Positions 1-9,767 are shown, numbered from the stretch's first letter. The stretch is 64,000 nucleotides of DNA from Mitsuaria sp. PDC51 (GCF_900113225.1 NZ_FOZE01000002.1:1798001-1862000); one strand, 5' to 3'. Numbers and translations are program-made. The notes: generated by a model from the sequence alone, not told the origin.

Positions 1-700
1 GGCGCTGGATGCCCGGCGCGATGTTGCAGGCGATGGTCGCCGCCTCGACCGGGATGGTGCCCGAGCCGCAGCACGGATCGCTCAGCGCGCCGCCCGCCTC
101 GCGCGTGCCCTTCCAGCCCGCCGCGGCCAGCATCGCCGCGGCCAGCGTCTCCTTCAGCGGCGCATCGCCCTTGTCCTCGCGCCAGCCGCGCTTGAACAGC
201 GATTCGCCGGAGCTGTCGACGTAGACCGTCGCCAGGTATTCCGTGAGGTGCAGCTGCAGCGGCAGGTCCGGCCAGCGCGTGTCGACGCTGGGGCGCTCGC
301 CGCTGGCCTCGCGCAGCACGTCGCAGACGGCGTCCTTCACCCGCAGCGTCGCGAAGTTCAGGCTGTGCAGCGGCGAGCGTTGCGCCGTCGTGTCCACCCG
401 CAGCGTCTGGCGCGGGGTGATCCAGCGCGTCCAGTCGACGGTGCGCGCGATCGCGTAGATGTCGTCCTCGTGGCGGTATTCCTCGCGCGCCACTTCGATC
501 AGCACCCGCTGCGCGAGCCGGCTGTGCAGGTTCAGCCGCATCACCGCGGCCAGCGTGCCGTACAGGCCCACGCCGCCGCGGAAAGCCTTGGGCCCGTCCA
601 GGCATTCGTCCGGGCCGAGGATGTCGCGAACCTCCGCCTCCAGCCAGTCTTCGACGCCGGCGGCGCAGGGCAGGAACAGGTGGTAGGCGGTATCGGACAT
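1..700 (-). CDS. THUMP-type class I SAM-dependent RNA methyltransferase (N-terminal part, runs off left edge)
   Basis: The reading frame starts at an ATG read from 700 and is still open at base 1, so about 233 N-terminal residues are visible. The first ~170 residues look like the ferredoxin-like/THUMP RNA-binding half of the RlmL/YpsC family (start MSDTAYHLFLPCAAGVEDWL). Near 58-84 the frame reads DPCCGSGTIPVEAA, the SAM-binding motif I of these enzymes. They methylate a guanine N2 in 23S rRNA. The catalytic NPP(Y/F) motif would lie outside the window, so the exact target is not assignable. The gene follows rpoN on the same strand after an 86-base gap with no clear terminator. In many relatives hpf/raiA is found at that position instead. 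Confidence 0.85.
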   Translation of the reverse strand, partial: MSDTAYHLFLPCAAGVEDWLEAEVRDILGPDECLDGPKAFRGGVGLYGTLAAVMRLNLHSRLAQRVLIEVAREEYRHEDDIYAIARTVDWTRWITPRQTLRVDTTAQRSPLHSLNFATLRVKDAVCDVLREASGERPSVDTRWPDLPLQLHLTEYLATVYVDSSGESLFKRGWREDKGDAPLKETLAAAMLAAAGWKGTREAGGALSDPCCGSGTIPVEAATIACNIAPGIQR

Positions 701-786
701 CGTGGGGCGGCGTGAGGAAGCGAGCGCCGCGGCGCCCGGGGATCAAGCGGCGGATTGTCCCACCGACAGGCGATCGGGGCCGGCGC

Positions 787-2310
787 TCAGCGCGCCTTGC
801 GCAGGTTCGCTGGCGCGAGCTTGAGCGCCTCGCGGTACTTGGCGACGGTGCGGCGCGCCACGGTGATGCCCTGCTCGCCGAGCATCGTCGAGAGCTGGCT
901 GTCCGACAGCGGGCTGGTGGCGTCCTCGGCGGCGATGAACTGCTTGATCAGCGCCCGCACCGCGGTGCTCGAGGCATTCCCGCCCGCCTCGGTCGACAGG
1001 CTGGAGCCGAAGAAGTACTTCAGCTCGAAGGTGCCCCAGGGCGTGGCCATGTACTTGGCCGTCGTGACGCGCGAGATGGTCGATTCGTGCAGCCCGAGTT
1101 CATCGGCGATCTCCCGCAGCACCAGTGGCTTCATCGCCAGCTCGCCATGGGTGAAGAAGCCGCGCTGGCGTTCGACGATCGCCTCGCTGACGCGCTGGAT
1201 GGTGTCGAAGCGCTGCTGGATGTTCTTGATGAACCAGCGCGCCTCCTGCAGCTGCCCGCCCAGCGGCGAATTGCTGACGCCGCCGCGCGTGGCGCGCAGC
1301 GCCTGCGCGTACAGCTCGTTGATGCGCAGCTTGGGCAGCACGTCCGGGTTGATGGAGACGCGGAAGTTGCGGCCGGCCTTCTGCACGATCACGTCCGGGA
1401 TGACCGGCCGGTTGTCGCTCTGCGCGTAGCGGCGGCCGGGCTTGGGCTCCAGGCCGGCGATCAGCGATTGCGCGTCGCGCAGCAGTTCCTCGTCGGCGCC
1501 GGTCAGCGACATCAGCCGGCGCCAGTCGCGCTTGGCCAGCAGGTCCAGGTGGCGGCGGCAGACGACGACCGCCAGCGCCTGCTCCGGCGAGCGCGGCAGC
1601 GTGCGCAGCTGCAGCTCCAGGCATTCGGACAGGTCGCGCGCGCCGACGCCGGACGGCTCCATCGACTGCAGCCACTTGAGCGCCACCTTGAAGCGGTCCA
1701 GCAGCTCCTCTCGCTGCTCCGCGTCGGCCTCCTCGCCCAGGATCGCGGCGACCAGCTCCTCGAGCGGATCCTCGAGGTAGCCGTCCTCGTTCAGCGATTC
1801 GATCAGCGCCAGCAGCGCCGCGCGGTCCACCGCGCTCAGGTTCATGCCGGGGATCTGCGCCCGCAGCACGTCCTGCAGCGATTCCGACGGCGCCTCCGTC
1901 TCGGGCCGCTCGTCGTCGTCGCCCGAGGACGAGGCCGCGCTGCCCGGCGTCTCGCGGATGCCATCGAAGTCGTCGCCCTCGGTGCCGTTCTCCCAGTCGT
2001 CGCGCTCGGTGGTGCCGAATTCCTCGGCGCGCATCTCCTCGCCCGCGGGCGCGTCGCCGGACGGCGCCTCGGACTCGGTCTGCGCGACGCGCTCCTCGCG
2101 TTCCTCGCGCTCGGTCAGGCGCTCCTGCGTGGCGGTGGGCAGCGGGGCGTCGAATTCCTCGTCGGTCTCCAGCAGCGGATTGCTGGCGAGCATCTGCTCC
2201 ACCTCCTGGTGGAGCTCCAGCGTCGACAGCTGCAGCAGACGGATGGACTGCTGCAGCTGAGGCGTCAGCGCGAGATGCTGGGACAGGCGAACCTGTAGCG
2301 TCGGCCTCAT
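787..2310 (-). CDS. rpoN: RNA polymerase sigma-54 factor RpoN
   Basis: A 507-residue protein of normal length for sigma-54, the alternative sigma factor that recognises -24/-12 promoters and needs enhancer-binding ATPases. The Q-rich activator-responsive region I is at residues 1-50 (QHLALTPQLQQSIRLLQLS). An acidic linker follows (~50-125), then the core-binding region and a helix-turn-helix. The diagnostic RpoN box ARRTVAKYRE is at about 485-494. The start at 2310 has GGAG upstream. It lies 14 bases after lptB on the same strand, the conserved lptAB-rpoN order, so it is probably co-transcribed with the LPS-export genes. Confidence 0.98.
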   Translation of the reverse strand: MRPTLQVRLSQHLALTPQLQQSIRLLQLSTLELHQEVEQMLASNPLLETDEEFDAPLPTATQERLTEREEREERVAQTESEAPSGDAPAGEEMRAEEFGTTERDDWENGTEGDDFDGIRETPGSAASSSGDDDERPETEAPSESLQDVLRAQIPGMNLSAVDRAALLALIESLNEDGYLEDPLEELVAAILGEEADAEQREELLDRFKVALKWLQSMEPSGVGARDLSECLELQLRTLPRSPEQALAVVVCRRHLDLLAKRDWRRLMSLTGADEELLRDAQSLIAGLEPKPGRRYAQSDNRPVIPDVIVQKAGRNFRVSINPDVLPKLRINELYAQALRATRGGVSNSPLGGQLQEARWFIKNIQQRFDTIQRVSEAIVERQRGFFTHGELAMKPLVLREIADELGLHESTISRVTTAKYMATPWGTFELKYFFGSSLSTEAGGNASSTAVRALIKQFIAAEDATSPLSDSQLSTMLGEQGITVARRTVAKYREALKLAPANLRKAR

Positions 2311-2324
2311 GTCCGGCTCCGGCC

Positions 2325-3092
2325 CTACATCTTGAAGTGTTCGCCGAGGTAGACCCTGCGCACGTCCTGGTGCTCGACGATGTGCTGGGGCGTGCCTTCG
2401 GCGAGCACCGCCCCCTCGCTGATGATGTAGGCGCGATCGCAGATGCCCAGCGTCTCGCGCACGTTGTGGTCGGTGATCAGCACGCCGATGCCGCGCTGCT
2501 TGAGGAAGCGGATGATCCGCTGGATCTCCAGCACCGCGATCGGGTCCACGCCGGCGAAGGGCTCGTCCAGCAGGATGAAGCGCGGCTGCGTGGCCAGCGC
2601 GCGGGCGATCTCGACGCGGCGGCGCTCGCCGCCGGACAGCGCCGGCGCGGGCGTGTCGCGCAGCTTCTCGATCGAGAGCTCGTTGAGCAGCTTGTCCAGC
2701 TCCGCGTCGATGCGCGCGGACGACCAGGCCTTGCCCTTGTCGTCGAGCTGCAGCTCGAGCACGGCGCGGATGTTCTCCTCGACATTGAGCTTGCGGAAGA
2801 TCGAGGCTTCCTGCGGCAGGTAGCTCAGCCCCATGCGCGAGCGCTGGTGGATGGGCAGGGTCTGCACCGGGCGGCCGTCGATCTGGATCTCGCCGGCATC
2901 GGCGCGGACCAGGCCGACGATCATGTAGAAGCTGGTCGTCTTGCCGGCGCCGTTGGGGCCCAGCAGGCCGATGACCTCGCCGCTGTGCAGGTCGAGGTGG
3001 ACGTCCTTGACCACCTTCCTGACGCCGTAAGACTTCTGCAGCCCCCAGGCCTGCAGGCGGCTCCGGGAGGTGTTCGTGCGGGCTTGGGTCAT
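2325..3092 (-). CDS. lptB: LPS export ABC transporter ATP-binding protein LptB
   Basis: This 255-residue ATPase powers LptFG-driven extraction of lipopolysaccharide from the inner membrane towards the LptC-LptA bridge. Walker [10 protein letters not shown] is near residue 45, the signature [12 protein letters not shown] near 153 and Walker [13 protein letters not shown] near 174. The family-typical short C-terminus ends YLGEHFKM. Its ATG overlaps the lptA stop by four bases (ATGA), which implies translational coupling. rpoN follows 14 bases downstream. Confidence 0.97.
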   Translation of the reverse strand: MTQARTNTSRSRLQAWGLQKSYGVRKVVKDVHLDLHSGEVIGLLGPNGAGKTTSFYMIVGLVRADAGEIQIDGRPVQTLPIHQRSRMGLSYLPQEASIFRKLNVEENIRAVLELQLDDKGKAWSSARIDAELDKLLNELSIEKLRDTPAPALSGGERRRVEIARALATQPRFILLDEPFAGVDPIAVLEIQRIIRFLKQRGIGVLITDHNVRETLGICDRAYIISEGAVLAEGTPQHIVEHQDVRRVYLGEHFKM

Positions 3093-3712
3093 TGCTGGGG
3101 CGACTGGCGGGGCGTCAGGTTGATGCTGGGACGCAGCGGCAGCGGGGCGCTGCTGGCCGGCGGCGGTTCGCTCGCGGCATTGCGCGGCATCAGCACGACG
3201 CGACCGCGGCCGCTGGGATGCGGCGAGGCGGCGCCGGTCTCGACGACCAGGCGCTCGGTGCGGTTGTCGTAGTTCAGCGTGGCGCCGGACAGCGCCTGCT
3301 TGAGCTGGTCGCCCTGCATCACCCGCGCCTCGGCGTTGCCGACCAGGCGGATGGTCTCGGTGCGGGTGTCGTATTCGATCTGGTCGGCGCGGCCCTCGAT
3401 GCGCTCGCCCGGGGTGTCACGGTCCTGGCGGAAGTGGACCTGCTTGGCGGAGGTGCCGTTGGCGTAGGCCTGGTAGTAGCCGTCGCTGGTCTCCTGGACG
3501 TCCATGCGCTCGGCGCGCAGCTCCATGGAGCCCTTGGTCATGATCACGTTGCCGTTGAACTCGGACCGCTGGCGCACCTTGTCGATCGCGCCTTCGCGGT
3601 CGAAAACCAGGTTCAGCGGCTTCGTGCGGTCGTCCTTGGAGGCCTGCGCCCAGGGCGCGGCGAGGGCCAGCGCGAGCGCGCTCGACAACAGCAAGGGGCG
3701 ACGAAGCGACAT
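3089..3712 (-). CDS. lptA: LPS transport periplasmic protein LptA
   Basis: Periplasmic bridge protein of lipopolysaccharide export, 207 residues. I place the start at 3712 ([24 protein letters not shown]): it gives a clean cleavable signal peptide and has AGGA seven bases upstream. An in-frame ATG at 3733 would add seven residues and no shine. The mature part has the OstA/LptA beta-jellyroll pattern ([40 protein letters not shown]). It overlaps lptB by four bases. Upstream on this strand is a peptide transporter, not lptC/kdsC, so the usual kdsC-lptC-lptA chain is broken here. Confidence 0.93.
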   Translation of the reverse strand: MSLRRPLLLSSALALALAAPWAQASKDDRTKPLNLVFDREGAIDKVRQRSEFNGNVIMTKGSMELRAERMDVQETSDGYYQAYANGTSAKQVHFRQDRDTPGERIEGRADQIEYDTRTETIRLVGNAEARVMQGDQLKQALSGATLNYDNRTERLVVETGAASPHPSGRGRVVLMPRNAASEPPPASSAPLPLRPSINLTPRQSPQQ

Positions 3713-3891
3713 GGGGGAATCCTGACGGCACAAAACTTGCGAGCCATTCTAGCCACCGCTTCGCGAGGGAGCAGGAGGTCCCCCGCGCGAGCGAGGGACC
3801 TGGACTTCGCGATTGTGCAAAGTTCCCTTTTGGTGCAGGGATGGTGCAGGGGGCGGGGCGGCGTTCCCCGTCCGGTCGGCGTCGGATGGGC
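3713..3891. other. Intergenic spacer between yejF-like gene and lptA
   Basis: This 179-base spacer must hold the lptA promoter unless lptA is read through from the transporter operon. It contains a short direct repeat, GGTGCAGGGA followed by TGGTGCAGGG, at about 3833-3850. I see no convincing -35/-10 pair and no terminator with a T tract for the upstream gene. Confidence 0.4.
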
Positions 3892-5583
3892 TCAGGCCAC
3901 GCTGGCGGCGGGCTCCGCGCCCTGATAGCCGCGCGGCACGGCGCCGAGCAGGCGCTTCGTGTACTCCTGCTTGGGCGCCAGGAGCAGCGCGCGGGCGTCG
4001 TTCTGCTCGACCACGTCGCCGTGCTGCATCACCAGCACCTCGTCGGAGATGAACTTCACCACCGCCAGGTCGTGGCTGATGAAGATGTAGCTCAGGCCGA
4101 ACTCGTCCTGCAGGTCCTTGAGCAGGTTCAGCACCTGCGCCTGGACCGACACGTCCAGCGCCGACACCGCCTCGTCCAGCACCAGCACCTCGGGCTTGAG
4201 CGTCAGGCAGCGCGCGATCGCGATGCGCTGGCGCTGGCCGCCGGAGAACTCGTGCGGGTACTTGTGCAGCGCGCTCTCGTCCAGGCCGACCTTGCGCAGC
4301 AGCGCGCTGGCGGTGGCCAGGCGCTCCTCGTGGCTGGCGCCGATGCCGTGGATCTCCATCGGCTCCAGCAGCGTCTGCGAGATGGTGAAGCGCGGGTTCA
4401 GCGACGCATACGGGTTCTGGAAGACCACCTGGATCCGGCGGCGCATCTTCTGCCAGTCCGGGCCCGTCATCTTCAGCAGGTCCCGGCCCTCGAAGAGCAC
4501 CTCGCCGCCGGTGGGTTCGTGCAGGCGCAGCAGGGTCAGGCCCATCGTGGTCTTGCCGGAGCCCGACTCGCCCACCACGCCCAGCGTGTGGCCCTTGCGC
4601 AGCTGGAAGTCCACGCCCTTGACGGCCTTGAACTCGGTCTTGCCGAACAGGCCCGACTTGAAGAAGAAGCTCTTGCGCAGCCCCTTGACCTCCAGGATCA
4701 CCGGCGCGGCCGGATCCTTGGCCTTGCCCGCGCCCTGCGCCGCGCGCCCGGCGATGTGGTCGTCGATGACCATCAGCCGCGCCGGGTTCTCGGTCAGCGA
4801 GGGCCGGCAGGCCAGCAGCGCCTTCGTGTAGGCGTCCTGCGGGTTGTGGAAGATGTCGGCCACCGGTGCCTGCTCGCGGACCTTGCCATGGCGCATGACC
4901 ACGACCTGGTCGGCGATCTCGCCCACCACGCCCAGGTCGTGCGAGATGAACAGCATGCTCATCTTGTGCGTGTCCTTGAGCCTGGCCATCAGCTCCATCA
5001 CCTGGCGCTGGATGGTCACATCCAGCGCGGTGGTGGGCTCGTCGGCGATCAGCAGCTTGGGATTGCAGGCCAGCGCCACCGCGATCATCACGCGCTGCTG
5101 CTGGCCGCCGGACATCTCGTGCGGGTAGCTCTTGAGCCGCCGCTTCGGGTCGGGGATGCCGACCTCGTTGAGCAGCTCCTCGGCGCGCACCAGCGCCTGG
5201 CGCCGGCTCATGCCCAGGTGCTTGATCAGCGGCTCCATGATCTGGTCCGCGACCGGGAACACCGGGTTCAGCGAGCTCATCGGGTCCTGGAACACGCAGG
5301 CGATCTCGCGCCCGCGCACCGACTGCAGCTCCCGCAGCGAGGTCTTGAGCAGGTCGCGCCCCTGGAACAGGATCGCGCCGCTGCGCTCGGCGTTGTCGGG
5401 CAGCAGGTTGAGGATGGACATCGCCGTCACGCTCTTGCCGGAGCCGGACTCGCCCACCAGCGCGACGGTGCGGTTCTCGGGGATGTCGAAGCTGACGCCC
5501 TTGACGGCCAGCTGGCGCTGCATCACGCCGCCGGTCCTGCCCATGCGGAAGGCGACCTTCAGGTCTTGAATGCTCAACAGCAT
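3892..5583 (-). CDS. yejF: Peptide ABC transporter, fused double ATP-binding protein (YejF type)
   Basis: A 563-residue protein with two complete Opp/Dpp-type ATPase domains in one chain, as in YejF/GsiA. Domain 1 is at about 1-260, with GESGSGKSVT and MSGGQQQRVMIA. Domain 2 is at about 285-545, with GESGSGKTTMG and FSGGQRQRIAIARCL. Each ends in the oligopeptide-type C-terminal extension. It supplies ATP hydrolysis for the YejB/YejE-like permease pair. The start at 5583 (MLLSIQDLKVAF) lies four bases after the yejE-like stop. A longer in-frame start at 5634 would run into yejE. The yej symbol is by architecture; microcin C uptake is not shown. Confidence 0.9.
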   Translation of the reverse strand: MLLSIQDLKVAFRMGRTGGVMQRQLAVKGVSFDIPENRTVALVGESGSGKSVTAMSILNLLPDNAERSGAILFQGRDLLKTSLRELQSVRGREIACVFQDPMSSLNPVFPVADQIMEPLIKHLGMSRRQALVRAEELLNEVGIPDPKRRLKSYPHEMSGGQQQRVMIAVALACNPKLLIADEPTTALDVTIQRQVMELMARLKDTHKMSMLFISHDLGVVGEIADQVVVMRHGKVREQAPVADIFHNPQDAYTKALLACRPSLTENPARLMVIDDHIAGRAAQGAGKAKDPAAPVILEVKGLRKSFFFKSGLFGKTEFKAVKGVDFQLRKGHTLGVVGESGSGKTTMGLTLLRLHEPTGGEVLFEGRDLLKMTGPDWQKMRRRIQVVFQNPYASLNPRFTISQTLLEPMEIHGIGASHEERLATASALLRKVGLDESALHKYPHEFSGGQRQRIAIARCLTLKPEVLVLDEAVSALDVSVQAQVLNLLKDLQDEFGLSYIFISHDLAVVKFISDEVLVMQHGDVVEQNDARALLLAPKQEYTKRLLGAVPRGYQGAEPAASVA

Positions 5584-5587
5584 GGCG

Positions 5588-6640
5588 TTACTCCAGACCG
5601 CGCAGTTTGGGATCGAGCGCGTCGCGCAGCGCATCCGTGAAGAGGGCGAACGCGGTGACGAACACCGCCATGAAACCGGTCACGGCGGCCAGCTGCCACC
5701 AGTAGCCCAGGATCAGCTCGCTCTGGGCTTCCGCCAGCATCGTGCCCCAGGACACCTGGTCCACGCTCACGCCAAGGCCCAGGTAGGACAGGATGACCTC
5801 GCTCTTGATGAAGCCCACGACGTGCAGCGACAGCTGCACCAGCGCCACGTGCGACACGTTGGGCAGGATGTGCTTGAACATGCGCGAGGCCTTGCTCGCG
5901 CCGATGGCCTCGGCGCTGCGCACGTACTCGCGCACCGAATGCTTCATGAACTCGGCGCGCACCAGGCGGTAGATGCCGGTCCAGCCCGCCAGGCCCAGGA
6001 TCATCACCACCGGCAGCACGCCGCGGCCGAAGACGACGGCGAACGCGAAGATCAGCAGGATGTTGGGCATCGCCGTGAAGACGTTGTAGACCCACTCCAG
6101 GAAGTCGCCGACCTTGCCGCCGTAGAAGCCCGACAGCGCGCCCAGCACCGTGCCGATGAGGGTGGCCACCAGCGCGGCCAGCACGCCCACCATGATGGAG
6201 ATCTCCGCGCCCTTGATCGCCTTGGCCAGCACGTCGCGGCCCAGCCGGTCGGCGCCGAAGGCCAGCGTCTGCGCGCGCGGCGCCTCGTCGGTCTTGTACT
6301 GCTTGGCCCGTTCGGTCCACTCGGCGTACTTGGGCGCGAGCGGGTCGATGTCGCTGAGGTCGACGTTCGGCCCCTTGGGCTGGGCGATCGCGCCGGCCGC
6401 CTCGGCGGGCGCGGGGCCCATGAAGGTCGGCGGCGCGTTGGGCACGCCGGTCTCCTTCTGCCAGTCGCGGGCCACCAGGCCCAGGCCGGCGGCCAGCACC
6501 AGCAGCAGCGACAGCGCCACCACCACCATCGAGAACACGCCGACCTTGTCGGACTTCAGACGTCGCCACGAAGCGGCCCACACGCCCTGCGAGCGCTTCG
6601 GCGCCGCGACCGCGGCCTGGTTGGACAGCACTGCGCTCAT
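5588..6640 (-). CDS. yejE: Peptide ABC transporter permease (YejE/OppC type)
   Basis: A 350-residue inner-membrane permease of the OppC/DppC class. An N-terminal anchor helix lies at about 32-58 and is followed by the long periplasmic insert typical of YejE (about 60-115). After FGADRLGRDVLAKAIKGAEIS comes the transport core. The EAA loop that docks on the ATPase reads EAIGASKASRMFKHILPN. The C-terminus FTDALRDALDPKLRGLE is typical. It overlaps the yejB-like stop by four bases and is followed four bases later by the ATPase, so the three form one tight operon. Confidence 0.92.
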   Translation of the reverse strand: MSAVLSNQAAVAAPKRSQGVWAASWRRLKSDKVGVFSMVVVALSLLLVLAAGLGLVARDWQKETGVPNAPPTFMGPAPAEAAGAIAQPKGPNVDLSDIDPLAPKYAEWTERAKQYKTDEAPRAQTLAFGADRLGRDVLAKAIKGAEISIMVGVLAALVATLIGTVLGALSGFYGGKVGDFLEWVYNVFTAMPNILLIFAFAVVFGRGVLPVVMILGLAGWTGIYRLVRAEFMKHSVREYVRSAEAIGASKASRMFKHILPNVSHVALVQLSLHVVGFIKSEVILSYLGLGVSVDQVSWGTMLAEAQSELILGYWWQLAAVTGFMAVFVTAFALFTDALRDALDPKLRGLE

Positions 6641-7575
6641 TTGAGGACCACCCGGGGGTCAACCAGCTTGTAGAGGAGGTCGGTGACGAGGTTCACCACC
6701 ATCGTCAGCGCCGCGATGTAGATCGCGAAGGCCTGGATCACCGGATAGTCGTTGCGGTTGACCGCCAGCAGGATCTCGCGGCCCAGGCCCGGGATCGAGA
6801 AGAAGACCTCCAGCAGGAAGGAGCCGACGAACACGCCGGGCAGCGCCACCGAGATGTTGGTCATGATCGGGATCATCGCGTTGCGCAGCACATGCTTGAG
6901 CAGGATGGTCTTCTCGGTCAGGCCCTTGGCGCGTGCGGTGCGGACGTACTCGTGGCCGATCTCGTCGAGGAAGAAGGTGCGGTACAGCCGCGTGTACGGC
7001 GACAGCGCCACGGCCACCGCGACGAACACCGGCAGCGGCGCGTAGGTCGTCAGGTTGGTCCACAGCGAGTCGCTCCAGCCCTGCACCGGGAACCAGCCCA
7101 GCCGGAAGGCGAAGACGTACTGCGCCACGATCACGTAGACCAGCAGCGAGATCGACACCGCCACCGTCGTCAGGATCATCACCGCGCGGTCGGTCAGGCT
7201 GCCCCGCATGTAGGCCACGGCCAGCGCGAAGGGGATCGCCAGGATCACCTCCAGCACCAGGATGGGCAGCATCACCGTCAGCGTGGCCGGCATGCGCGTG
7301 GCGAAGAGGTTGGCCACCGACTCGTTGGTCGCCCAGCTCTTGCCCCAGTCGAAGGTCACGATCTGCTGCAGGAAGATCAGCAGCTGTTCCCACACCGGCT
7401 TGTTCAGGCCGAGCTGCTCGCGGATGGCTTCGATCTGGTCCTGGCTGGCGTTCAGGCCGCCCAGCACTTCGGCGGGATCGCCGCCAAACCATTTGAAGAG
7501 GAAGAACACCAGCAGCACGACGCCCAACAGCGTGGGGATCATTTGCCACAGGCGCCTGATGAGATATGCCGCCAT
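6637..7575 (-). CDS. yejB: Peptide ABC transporter permease (YejB/OppB type)
   Basis: A 312-residue permease of the OppB/DppB class, first gene of the minus-strand operon. I chose the start at 7575 (MAAYLIRRLWQMIPTLLGVV) because permeases of this family begin exactly this way; the frame open to 7860 adds only arginine-rich non-family sequence. About six membrane helices are visible. The ATPase-docking loop reads RTARAKGLTEKTILLKHVLRNA, and the end DLLYKLVDPRV is characteristic. The stop overlaps the yejE start (ATGA). Three binding-protein genes are read divergently from the other side of the intergenic region. Confidence 0.92.
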   Translation of the reverse strand: MAAYLIRRLWQMIPTLLGVVLLVFFLFKWFGGDPAEVLGGLNASQDQIEAIREQLGLNKPVWEQLLIFLQQIVTFDWGKSWATNESVANLFATRMPATLTVMLPILVLEVILAIPFALAVAYMRGSLTDRAVMILTTVAVSISLLVYVIVAQYVFAFRLGWFPVQGWSDSLWTNLTTYAPLPVFVAVAVALSPYTRLYRTFFLDEIGHEYVRTARAKGLTEKTILLKHVLRNAMIPIMTNISVALPGVFVGSFLLEVFFSIPGLGREILLAVNRNDYPVIQAFAIYIAALTMVVNLVTDLLYKLVDPRVVLK

Positions 7576-7898
7576 GACCGCGGGACTCCAAGCAAGCGCC
7601 GCCGGGATCGCGCGAGCGTCCGGCGACCGATAAAGACAAACCCCGGACGCTTGTGACGGCCGGGGCCTGCGGGTCGAAAAATCACGCGCGAGTCTACGTG
7701 AGCGCCTCTCGCCGCCGCACCGGCATTTGCCCTGAATCCATCGAAGAAAACTGATGAAGCACGCTCGTGGAAGCAGGCGCATCCATCCGCAGTGCGCCCT
7801 GGCGACGGGGCAGGTCCCGCTCTCGGGGTTGTTGGCATGGCGGGCGCGGACATCGCCCACTAGACTGGCGCGCTTTCGAATTCAAGGACGGCTTCCAG
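7576..7898. other. Divergent intergenic region between importer operon and binding-protein genes
   Basis: These 323 bases separate the yejB-like start from the first binding protein and must carry both promoters. The only structure I can support is a hairpin at about 7640-7664 (arms CCCCGG/CCGGGG) that would lie in the minus-strand leader. I found no -35/-10 pair with proper spacing on either strand. Confidence 0.4.
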
Positions 7899-9767
7899 AT
7901 GCGACGCGGCATGGCCGGGACACAATCCCAGGCGCTCTTACTTTCGGCATCCCTCGCGGCCTTGGCGATGTTCACGGTGATCCCGTCGACCGCCCGCGCC
8001 GCCGACGAGGCCGCCACCCCCGCGCCCAAGGTGCTGCGCTACGCGATCCGCGTGGCGGAGACCGGTTTCGATCCGGTGCAGGTCACCGACCTGTACTCGC
8101 GCAACGTGACCTCGGCGATCTTCGACGCGCCGCTGCGCTACAGCTTCCTGGGGCGGCCCTACCGGCTCGAGCCCAACATCACCGACGGGCTGCCCGAGGT
8201 CTTCGACGACCACAAGCGCTTCGTCTTCAAGATCAAGCCCGGCATCTACTTCGCCGACGATCCGGCGTTCAAGGGCCACAAGCGCGAACTGGTGGCCGAG
8301 GACCTGGTCTACACCGTCAAGCGCCACTACGACCCGCGCAACAAGAGCGGCCACCTCTACCGCCTGGAGGGCGCGAAGATCCTGGGCCTGTCCGAGGTGC
8401 GCGCCGAGGCGCTGAAGAACAAGACGCCGTTCGACTACGCGCGCCCCGTCGACGGCGTGCGCGCGCTGGACCGCTACACGGTCGAGATCCGCGTCGCCAA
8501 CAGCGATCCGCGCTTCCTGTACCACTTCGCCGATCCGATGGTGGGCATCGTCGCGCGCGAGGTCGTCGAGGCCTACGGCGACCGCATCATGGAACACCCC
8601 GTGGGCACCGGCGCCTGGCGCCTGGCCGAGTGGCGCCGCTCCTCGCGCATGGTGCTGGAGAAGAACCCCAACTTCCGCGACGTGCGCTATCACGAGGAGG
8701 TCGGCCCGGACCGCCCGGCCGCGCTGGTCGAGGCGGTCAAGAAGCTGCAGGGCCGCAAGCTGCCGATGGTGGACCGGGTCGAGATCTCGGTGATCGAGGA
8801 ATCCCAGCCGCGCTGGCTCGCCTTCCTGCGCAAGGAATTCGACTTCATGGACGAGCTGCCGGAGGACTTCGCGCCGGTGGCGATCCCGCAGAACAAGCTC
8901 GCGCCCAACCTCGCCAAGGATGGCATGCGGGCAATCCGCTACGAACGCGCGGACATCTCGGCGTCCTACTTCAACATGGAGGACCCGGTCGTCGGCGGCT
9001 ACACGCCGGAGAAGATCGCGCTGCGCCGCGCGATCGCGCTGGGCGTGGACGTCGAGCGCCAGGTGCGGCTGCCCCGCAAGGGCCAGGCGATCCCGGCGCA
9101 GGGCATCATCTCGCCGGGCGTGACCGGCTACGACAAGGCCTTCAAGACCGAGATGAGCCAGTACGACCCGGCCCGCGCCAAGGCGCTGCTGGACCTGTAT
9201 GGCTACGTCGACAAGGACGGCGACGGCTGGCGCGACCTGCCCGACGGCAGCCCGCTGGTGCTCGAGTACGCGACCCAGCCCGATGGCCGCAACCGCCAGC
9301 TCGTCGAGCTCTGGCAGAAGGACATGGATGCGCTGAAGGTGCGCATCAAGTTCAAGATCGCCAAGTGGCCGGAGAACCTGAAGGCCGCCAACGCCGGCAA
9401 GCTGCAGATGTGGGGCATGGGCTGGAGCGCCGACATCCCCGACGGCGAGAACTTCCTGGGCCTGGCCTACGGCGGCAGCAAGGGGCAGTCGAACAAGGCC
9501 CGCTTCGACCTGCCCGAGTTCAACGCGCTCTACCGCAAGCAGCATTCGATGGCCGATGGTCCCGAGCGCGTCGCGGTGATGCAGGATGCGCAGCGGCTGC
9601 TGACGGCCTACATGCCCTACAAGGTCGAGGTGCACCGCATCTACACCGACATCACCCAGCCCTGGGTGCTGGGCTACGACAAGAACCTCTACCAGCGCGA
9701 CTTCTACACCTTCGTCGACATCGACACCGACGCGCTGGCCAAGGCCCATGTGAACAAGAAGCCCTGA
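7899..9767 (+). CDS. Periplasmic peptide-binding protein, SBP_bac_5 family (copy 1)
   Basis: A 622-residue exported solute-binding protein of the Opp/Dpp/YejA family, presumably delivering oligopeptides to the divergent YejBEF-like importer. The start at 7899 (MRRGMAGTQSQALLL) has AAGGA ten bases upstream and yields a signal peptide ending near TARAADEA. The frame extends upstream to 7767 without family sequence. Family hallmarks are KVLRYAIRVAETGFDP, PGIYFADDPAFKG and AYMPYKVEVHRI. It also holds an acidic DKDGDGWRD loop, like a calcium-binding EF-hand/dockerin loop. Two close paralogues follow in tandem. Confidence 0.9.
   Translation: MRRGMAGTQSQALLLSASLAALAMFTVIPSTARAADEAATPAPKVLRYAIRVAETGFDPVQVTDLYSRNVTSAIFDAPLRYSFLGRPYRLEPNITDGLPEVFDDHKRFVFKIKPGIYFADDPAFKGHKRELVAEDLVYTVKRHYDPRNKSGHLYRLEGAKILGLSEVRAEALKNKTPFDYARPVDGVRALDRYTVEIRVANSDPRFLYHFADPMVGIVAREVVEAYGDRIMEHPVGTGAWRLAEWRRSSRMVLEKNPNFRDVRYHEEVGPDRPAALVEAVKKLQGRKLPMVDRVEISVIEESQPRWLAFLRKEFDFMDELPEDFAPVAIPQNKLAPNLAKDGMRAIRYERADISASYFNMEDPVVGGYTPEKIALRRAIALGVDVERQVRLPRKGQAIPAQGIISPGVTGYDKAFKTEMSQYDPARAKALLDLYGYVDKDGDGWRDLPDGSPLVLEYATQPDGRNRQLVELWQKDMDALKVRIKFKIAKWPENLKAANAGKLQMWGMGWSADIPDGENFLGLAYGGSKGQSNKARFDLPEFNALYRKQHSMADGPERVAVMQDAQRLLTAYMPYKVEVHRIYTDITQPWVLGYDKNLYQRDFYTFVDIDTDALAKAHVNKKP

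Noticed and set aside
3790-3850. Possible sigma-54 promoter for lptA
   Set aside because: A GG and GC pair occurs in GGGAACTTTGC on the minus strand, but spacing is seven to eight bases, not ten.
3841-5640. Plus-strand 599-residue ORF opposite the double ATPase
   Set aside because: No motifs; the minus frame has two full ABC domains.
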